NCBI GenBank assembly: GCA_000827205.1 | Contig: KN832561.1 | Coordinates: 97,170 to 161,169 of the forward strand | DNA length: 64,000 nt | Direction: 5' to 3' | DNA from: Plicaturopsis crispa FD-325 SS-3 | Lineage: Eukaryota; Basidiomycota; Agaricomycetes; Amylocorticiales; Amylocorticiaceae | Part shown: positions 58,608-64,000 of the stretch, piece by piece | Layout of the letters: every line of letters starts with the position of its first letter | How positions within the stretch are numbered: position 1 is the first letter of the stretch | Translations under genes and position numbers: made by a program | Notes under the pieces: generated by a model | What the model saw: the letters and a program-made list of their open reading frames with translations, nothing else | What the model was told of the DNA's origin: nothing | Database searches by the model: none

Positions 58608-60475
58608 ATGCTTTCGAGGTTTTCGAGAAATGCAATCCGCAAGGCCGCGTTGAAGCCCAGGACGGCGACGGCGTGCGCGAAAAGGACGTTTGTGACGCCG
58701 ACGGGTGCTGATAGGGCCAGCATCGTCGATGTTCCGTCGACGTACGAGGGCGATGACTTCACACCGCGCTCAGGTGCGTGCAAATTGCAAAAAACGGTCG
58801 CACAACGCACGCTAAAACGATTTGTAGACATGCTTGGGTTCAAGCTCGATATGCCGCGGCGGGAGGACTCGGTGTCCGACAAATTGCGGCCCATCTACTT
58901 GGACATGCAGGTGTGAACTCACGGTCGTTGTTGTCTCTAAAGCCAATCGTTTACTCTTATACACAAAGGCAACAACTCCTGTCGACCCCCGAGTGCTCGA
59001 CGCGATGCTTCCCTACCTCACTGAGCAGTACGGAAACCCCCACAGTCGGACACATGCGTATGGATGGGAGGCAGAGACGGCGGTCGAGGACGCCCGCAAG
59101 GCATGTGTCCGCAGTACATATGCGTGCGCGCCACGCTAACTGACTGATGCACTCAGAACGTTGCCGATCTTATCGGTGCTGACGCCAAAGATATTGTGTT
59201 CACCTCAGGAGCGACCGAGACAAATAACATGTCTATCAAGGGCGTCGCTCGCTTCCACAAGGAAAAGAAACGGCACATAATCACCACCCAGACCGAGCAC
59301 AAATGCGTGCTCGACTCGTGCCGCAAGCTCGGCGAGGAGGGCTTCGACATCACATACCTGCCCGTGCAGACGAACGGGCTCATCTCGCTTGAGGAGCTCG
59401 AAGCCGCCATCCGCCCCGACACGTCGGTCGTGAGCATCATGACCGTGAACAACGAGACGGGCGTCATACAGCCGATCGCGGAGATAGGTGCGCTCCTGCG
59501 TAAGCACCGCGGCGTGTACTTCCACACCGATGCCGCGCAGGCCGTGGGAAAAATACCGCTCGACGTCAACGCGATGAACGTCGACCTCATGAGCATCTCG
59601 GGGCACAAGCTCTACGGCCCCAAGGGCATCGGCGCAGCATACGTGCGGCGGCGGCCCCGTGTGCGCCTGGAGCCGATCTTGAGCGGAGGCGGGCAAGAGC
59701 GTGGCTTGCGGAGCGGGACTATCCCTGCAGCGCTCGTCGTGGGCATGGGTGAGGCTGCGCGACTCGCGAAAGTTGAGATGGCGGTACGTCCATTCGTACT
59801 TGGTATGCGGGAGGTGATGATACTCGCACGTGAGATCGAGCCAAGTGGCCTCGCGCGCTCGGGGGGATGCCTCATTCCATACTCGAGCGCCGCCAGCTTG
59901 GCAAAGACGCTCGTGCAGGGGTACTGATCCCGCAACCACTACCTCCTCCCCGCACCTCGTATGCTGATCACACTACTCTACTCTACAGCGCGACGCTGCA
60001 CACATCCGTGCGCTCTCGGAGCGGCTCATCCAGGGCATCAACGCGCAGGTGGAAAACGTCGTGCGCAACGGCGACCCGAACGGCTACCCCGGCTGCGTGA
60101 ACTTGTCGTTCGCGTACGTTGAGGGCGAGAGTCTGCTCATGGCGCTGAAGGACATCGCGCTGTCATCCGGCAGCGCGTGCACGTCCGCGTCGCTCGAGCC
60201 GTCGTACGTCCTCCGTGCCCTTGGTGCGGCGGAGGACATGGCGCACTCGAGCTTGCGCTTTGGTATCGGCCGGTTTACGACCGAGGCGGAGATTGATTAC
60301 GTGGTGAAGCAGATCGTGGGCACGGTCAACAAGCTCAGGGATATGAGGTATGTGTTTCTTCCGCTTTACGCTGCGCACAGGGTGCTCATAGTTGCACGCG
60401 TGTAGTCCGCTGTGGGAGATGGTGCAGGAGGGTATCGACATCAACTCGATTGACTGGTCTCAGGCCCAGCACTAA
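58608..60475 (+). CDS. NFS1: Mitochondrial cysteine desulfurase Nfs1
   Basis: Six or so exons, from ATG 58608 to the stop at 60473-60475 (SIDWSQAQH). Nfs1 takes sulfur from cysteine for Fe-S cluster assembly and tRNA thiolation. [20 protein letters not shown] is a mitochondrial presequence. PLP-enzyme marks are [20 protein letters not shown] (across an intron), [53 protein letters not shown], the Schiff-base lysine region [12 protein letters not shown], and the catalytic cysteine loop [20 protein letters not shown]. The C-terminus, [16 protein letters not shown] to [11 protein letters not shown], is typical. One intron (about 59784-59989, 206 nt) is unusually long and GC-rich; the spliced join [16 protein letters not shown] fits the family. 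Confidence 0.96.
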
Positions 60476-60834
60476 TTCTCTGTTCCCGCTGTTTCTATGG
60501 CTCAATGCTACCATCGCCAGCTGCATGTAGGGCTGTTTATGTTTTCGTCGGGGATGAGTTCCGGCAAAGTCCTCATATCCATTCCGCTAACGCACACTAC
60601 TACCTATGTTTCTTGACGTGTACTAGTATATATCTTCCACGAGGACCGTCAGTCTAATTGCAAAATTTAAGTTTCCTGACTCCATGCATAGAGGTGTGTA
60701 GCAGATGTACAGCCGACGCTCTGAGTCTTTGTGTAAGTTGGTTAGGCAATCCTTCCAACATTTTATCCGCCCACATGTTTGTAAACCCCAAGACCGTAAA
60801 AGAAAAACACGCAACAGCTGCAGGCACTCGCTGC
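60476..60834. other. Convergent intergenic spacer between NFS1 and the cellobiohydrolase
   Basis: About 360 bp; no gene. AT-rich around 60620-60680. Confidence 0.45.
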
Positions 60835-62858
60835 TCAGAACGGCGGGTTCGCTGCATTGATCAGCTGCTCGAAGTACGCCTCGAACCACGTCCCAGCCTC
60901 CGGAGCCGGCTGAAGCGCGTCGGACTGTAGAATGACACCACACTAATAAGCATCCTCCGTACCAATGCAAAAAACATTCGCGGCTGCTTACCTGCCCGCA
61001 GTGCGGGTCATAGCGGGGCGACGAGGTGTTGCTGGTCCCATCGCACTCGCCTCCGGGCTTGATCCACGCAATCGCGTCGATGAGGCTGTCGCCGGTGTTC
61101 GTAGTCGGGCGGGTCCCGAAGCCCGCGCCCTTGACGTTGCACCAGTCGCCCCACGCGGTGCGGATGTTCTGCACGCCGGAGCGGCCCTGGTCCACGATGA
61201 ACTTGGCTGACCAGCCCTGGGCAGAGAGGAGCGGGGCCAGTGCCTGCGATCGTCCGGCTTAGTTGGATGGTATGGAGTGAGGACATGGTCATTACTTACG
61301 TTGATGTAGAGGCTTTCGTCGTAGTTCGCGTCGCCTGGAGAGGTGGATGTTCATACCATGTTTTTCGATATGATCAAGTAGGTTGTGTCAGGCTCACCTT
61401 GTGTAATGGGGTCGGGCGTAGCTGCCACCAATGCATTGTAGTTGGCCACGTCTATACAGATGGGGGTCAATTGGAGGATCCCTCGAGAGTAATGAAAATA
61501 CTCACTAGTCGCCAAACCCCGGAGCTGTGCAGGCGATCCGGCGTTCTTGTACACTGAGGAGAAAAGCTGCGCTGCCGGCGACAAGTTTGCACTCCATCCC
61601 AGCCAGCCTGCATGTCCCGCGTCGATGTACATGTTCACGCCGACCGCCGCGAGCTGCTCGATCGCGTAGTTGACACAGGCGAGATAGGTGGTCTGTGCGT
61701 TCGCGCACTTCGGCACGGAGAGGTTGGTGACGAGGTTCGCAAGGGAGTCTGGCTCGATGACAGCGACGACGCGGACATCCGGATACACTATATTGCAAGA
61801 TGGTTGAGCATCGAGAATCGACAGTCTGCATGCGAAGGATGGGGCTCACGTTTGATCTGGGCGACGATCTGGTCGATGTAGTTGAAGTAGTTGGCTTGCC
61901 CGTTGTCGGCGATGCTGAACTCTCCATTGCTGTAGACAAATGGTGTGAGTGGTGTATACTTCTACTCAAGCAGGGGACGATACGCACGAGGCAGAGGCAG
62001 CGCAGTCTCGGTCGGGCAGATCATAAACGATGATCTGCGCTAGCTGGGTGGTCCCCGAGCTAGTTTGCTCCGCGGCTGCCGCCTTGAGGTAATCCCCGAG
62101 GAGAGGAATCTTGGAAACGGAGTCCAACCTGCAGGCCGTTGAGTCCATCGTATACATGCGACCTAGGAGACGAGGACAGACCATGTAAAGTTTGGAACCT
62201 GTGCGACCGCCAATGCCTTGGCTTTCAAGGTTGCATCGGTGATGTTTGCCGCCGCAGCCTGGACCTCAGACTGATAGTACGGACTGAGGAAAGGCTATGG
62301 GAACTATATGTTAGTATACGGAACCAGCGAAGTGGCCCTAGACTGACGGTAGCGCCAACGAAAGGATTGCCTGCTGAGCTCGAAGGCGTGGACGTAGGCG
62401 CAGATGTGCTAGAAACGGACGAGACAGTCGTCACGCTCGTCGGTGACGTTGTTGGAGTTGCAGACCCCGGCCTGATTTTTTTATTCAGCCCAGTCTCACG
62501 GGCTGGTAGCAACACACTTACAAGCACTGTGAATAATATTCGCCATTTGCGACACATGTACTTCCAGCTACGCAGGTCGTGGGTCCAGCTAGACATTATC
62601 CGAGTCAGCAATTGCCCACCAGTGCCAAGAACGCATATGCACTTACTCCACCCAATGCCACCGCATTGCCCGTCTGTCGGTTGTTATAATGCATTAGCCT
62701 ATTTGATCAAGACAGCAAGAATTCTACGTGCATATGGGTGACTGCGCACTGGCAAAAACGTCCGTCAGAAACATTTCCGAGCGACATGCAGTGAAGAGCA
62801 CTTACTGTACCACAGTAGCAAGAGTAACCAAAGCGAGGAGCGCAGAGAACTTGGACAT
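60835..62858 (-). CDS. Secreted GH6 cellobiohydrolase II with CBM1
   Basis: Multi-exon (about 10 introns), from ATG 62858 to the stop at 60835-60837. MSKFSALLALVTLATVV is a signal peptide. A fungal-type CBM1 follows, split by introns: GQCGGIGWS, then GPTTCVAGSTCVANGEYYS and QCL. A Ser/Thr/Pro linker leads to the GH6 catalytic domain: AKALAVAQVPNFTWL, LAQIIVYDLPDRDCAASAS with the catalytic Asp region, DVRVVAVIEPDSLANLVTN, YIDAGHAGWLGWSANLSPAA, KFIVDQGRSGVQNIRTAWG, DWCNVKGAGFG and IKPGGECDGTSNTSSPRYD. It ends AYFEQLINAANPPF. The enzyme releases cellobiose from the non-reducing ends of crystalline cellulose. A CCTATAAAATAGG box at about 62903-62915 (complement) lies about 50 bp upstream of the start, a strong TATA element fitting an inducible secreted enzyme. 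Confidence 0.95.
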
Positions 62859-62902
62859 CGCGGCAGCTTGGTAGACCACTGAGGCAAGTCCTTGCGCTGC
62901 AG

Positions 62903-62915
62903 CCTATTTTATAGG
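62903..62915 (-). promoter_or_regulatory. TATA box of the GH6 gene
   Basis: CCTATAAAATAGG on the minus strand, about 50 bp before the ATG at 62858. Confidence 0.6.
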
Positions 62916-64000
62916 CCCTTGTGCGTACCTGGTACGGCTTCAGGCCCTCCTAGGTCCTCCTCGTATGACCCTCCCTGCATACATAGTAAGCCCGGTGTTG
63001 AACCGAAACCTCAGCGGATAGACGTCGGGGACATAATGGCGGCGCTGGCAAGACACGTTTCTCGGGGTCACCAGACTATGAGCGCGCGACGCAGTGTCAA
63101 TAGATTCTGAATGAGAGCATTATAGGGCAATTTATCCGGGACAGCTGGGCTCAATGATGTTGCCGGGACAACGTCGGAGGTACATTCCTGAATATAGACG
63201 GATTCGCTGGTTGACATCTCGAGGCTCGAGTCAAGGAGTCCTGGGCGAAAACCGCCTCTTGGATCAGCTTGATACGGCCACTCACTAACAGACATCTACT
63301 GACTTACTGAGAGCGATAGCGGACGTTCTCGAGGCAGTGTCAAGAGCATATACATGCATATGAGCAAAGCCTCGTCATTGATACGCCCAAGATACGCCCT
63401 GTCGTGAGGAAGGACTTCCATCTAGTCAGGTCTACCACCTACTGGATACTTCGATCAACGAGAACAATACACAGGAAGTGAATGAATTCCTTTCCGATAT
63501 CGCACCGAATTCGGAACCGCAGTTGAGAAGAGCTCTCCTTTGACAAGAGTGCCAAGTCAAGCGACCTTAACGAGTGCTCTCGGAGCTCGAGTGGGTTGTC
63601 TTCCAGGAACCTCTCTAGAGCTGCTTGAATGTTTTGGAGAGGTCGTAAAAGCAGTGAAAGCCGCGCCGTTGGTCAAATGAAATGAGGATCATGACAGTCC
63701 AACGTGTGCGCACCAGCCGTACAAGTTCACGACGCAATCATCGAATAAAGTCTCATGCACACGGCTAGTAACAGACATTCTCTAAAATGAACATCGAGTG
63801 AGCTGGGGAGTTGGTGCGAGGACTGGAGTCACGTACTTGGGGCGATTGCAAGTCCTAGCTTTACACACTTGTGACATACATGTCATCTGATAGGAATGCG
63901 AGAGGTGTTCGTACCCCGTACTATCAGCATCATGGCGATACACACCAAGGCTCTGGTCATCCGTCTGACAGGGCCACCAGATGTGCCTATGGGCACTGAG
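62916..64000. other. Right-edge region without a recognised gene
   Basis: About 1.1 kb. Beyond the GH6 promoter, open frames are short and unlike known proteins. It may hold regulatory sequence or part of a gene lying outside the window. Confidence 0.5.

Noticed and set aside
59205-59939. 244-codon frame on the minus strand
   Set aside because: Antisense shadow of NFS1.

Overview
The window reads as nuclear DNA of a filamentous basidiomycete (Agaricomycetes). Genes are dense and GC-rich, and most are cut by introns of about 50-60 nt with GT...AG ends. Gene content fits a wood- or litter-degrading fungus: a secreted GH6 cellobiohydrolase with a CBM1 module, three secreted type-B carboxylesterases, a Cdc10-type septin, Mif2/CENP-C and Mer3/HFM1. 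No rRNA, tRNA or CRISPR array was seen. There is one assembly gap (48734-49191, 458 N).

Layout. 1-945: a repeat, cut by the window edge. 1186-3940 (-): inositol-pentakisphosphate 2-kinase (IPK1) reading without a stop into an F-box/leucine-rich protein. 4408-5664 (-): a stand-alone F-box paralogue. 6122-7221 (-): unknown protein. 7596-9007 (+): TIM54. 9152-15644 (-): Mer3/HFM1 meiotic helicase, head-to-head with CKS1 (15830-16329, +). 16650-20841 (-): insulysin-type M16 peptidase. 21396-25520: an accessory block with a broken F-box copy, a second copy of the left-edge repeat in opposite orientation, and an intron-rich, low-complexity locus with repeated exon-intron modules. 25762-28509 (-): CWF19-like splicing/debranching factor, head-to-head with UBLCP1 (28687-30701, +). 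31104-33089 and 34173-36753 (-): carboxylesterases. 36874-36968: a near-perfect 95-nt hairpin. 37408-39199 (-): CENP-C/Mif2. 41058-42543 (+): Aha1 with a membrane tail. 42927-44274 (+): Cdc10 septin. 45124-45980 (-): glutathione S-transferase. 47276-48043 (+): a cupin-only CENP-C paralogue. 48353-50570: a DNA transposon with identical 381-bp inverted ends, containing the gap. 50982-53969 (+): carboxylesterase with a lectin-like N-terminus. 54560-58109 (+): large unknown membrane protein. 58608-60475 (+): NFS1 cysteine desulfurase. 60835-62858 (-): GH6 cellobiohydrolase. 62859-64000: no gene recognised.

The strongest candidate for something new is the IPK1-F-box fusion. IPK1 makes inositol hexakisphosphate, a known structural cofactor of some F-box receptors and of cullin-RING ligase regulation, and here it shares one reading frame with a predicted ubiquitin-ligase substrate receptor. 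Second is the cupin-only copy of CENP-C about 8 kb from its parent. Third is the block at 21.4-25.5 kb, which looks like an inverted, internally deleted copy of the left end of the window joined to the repeated exon-intron locus. All calls come from reading the sequence; no database search or expression data were available.
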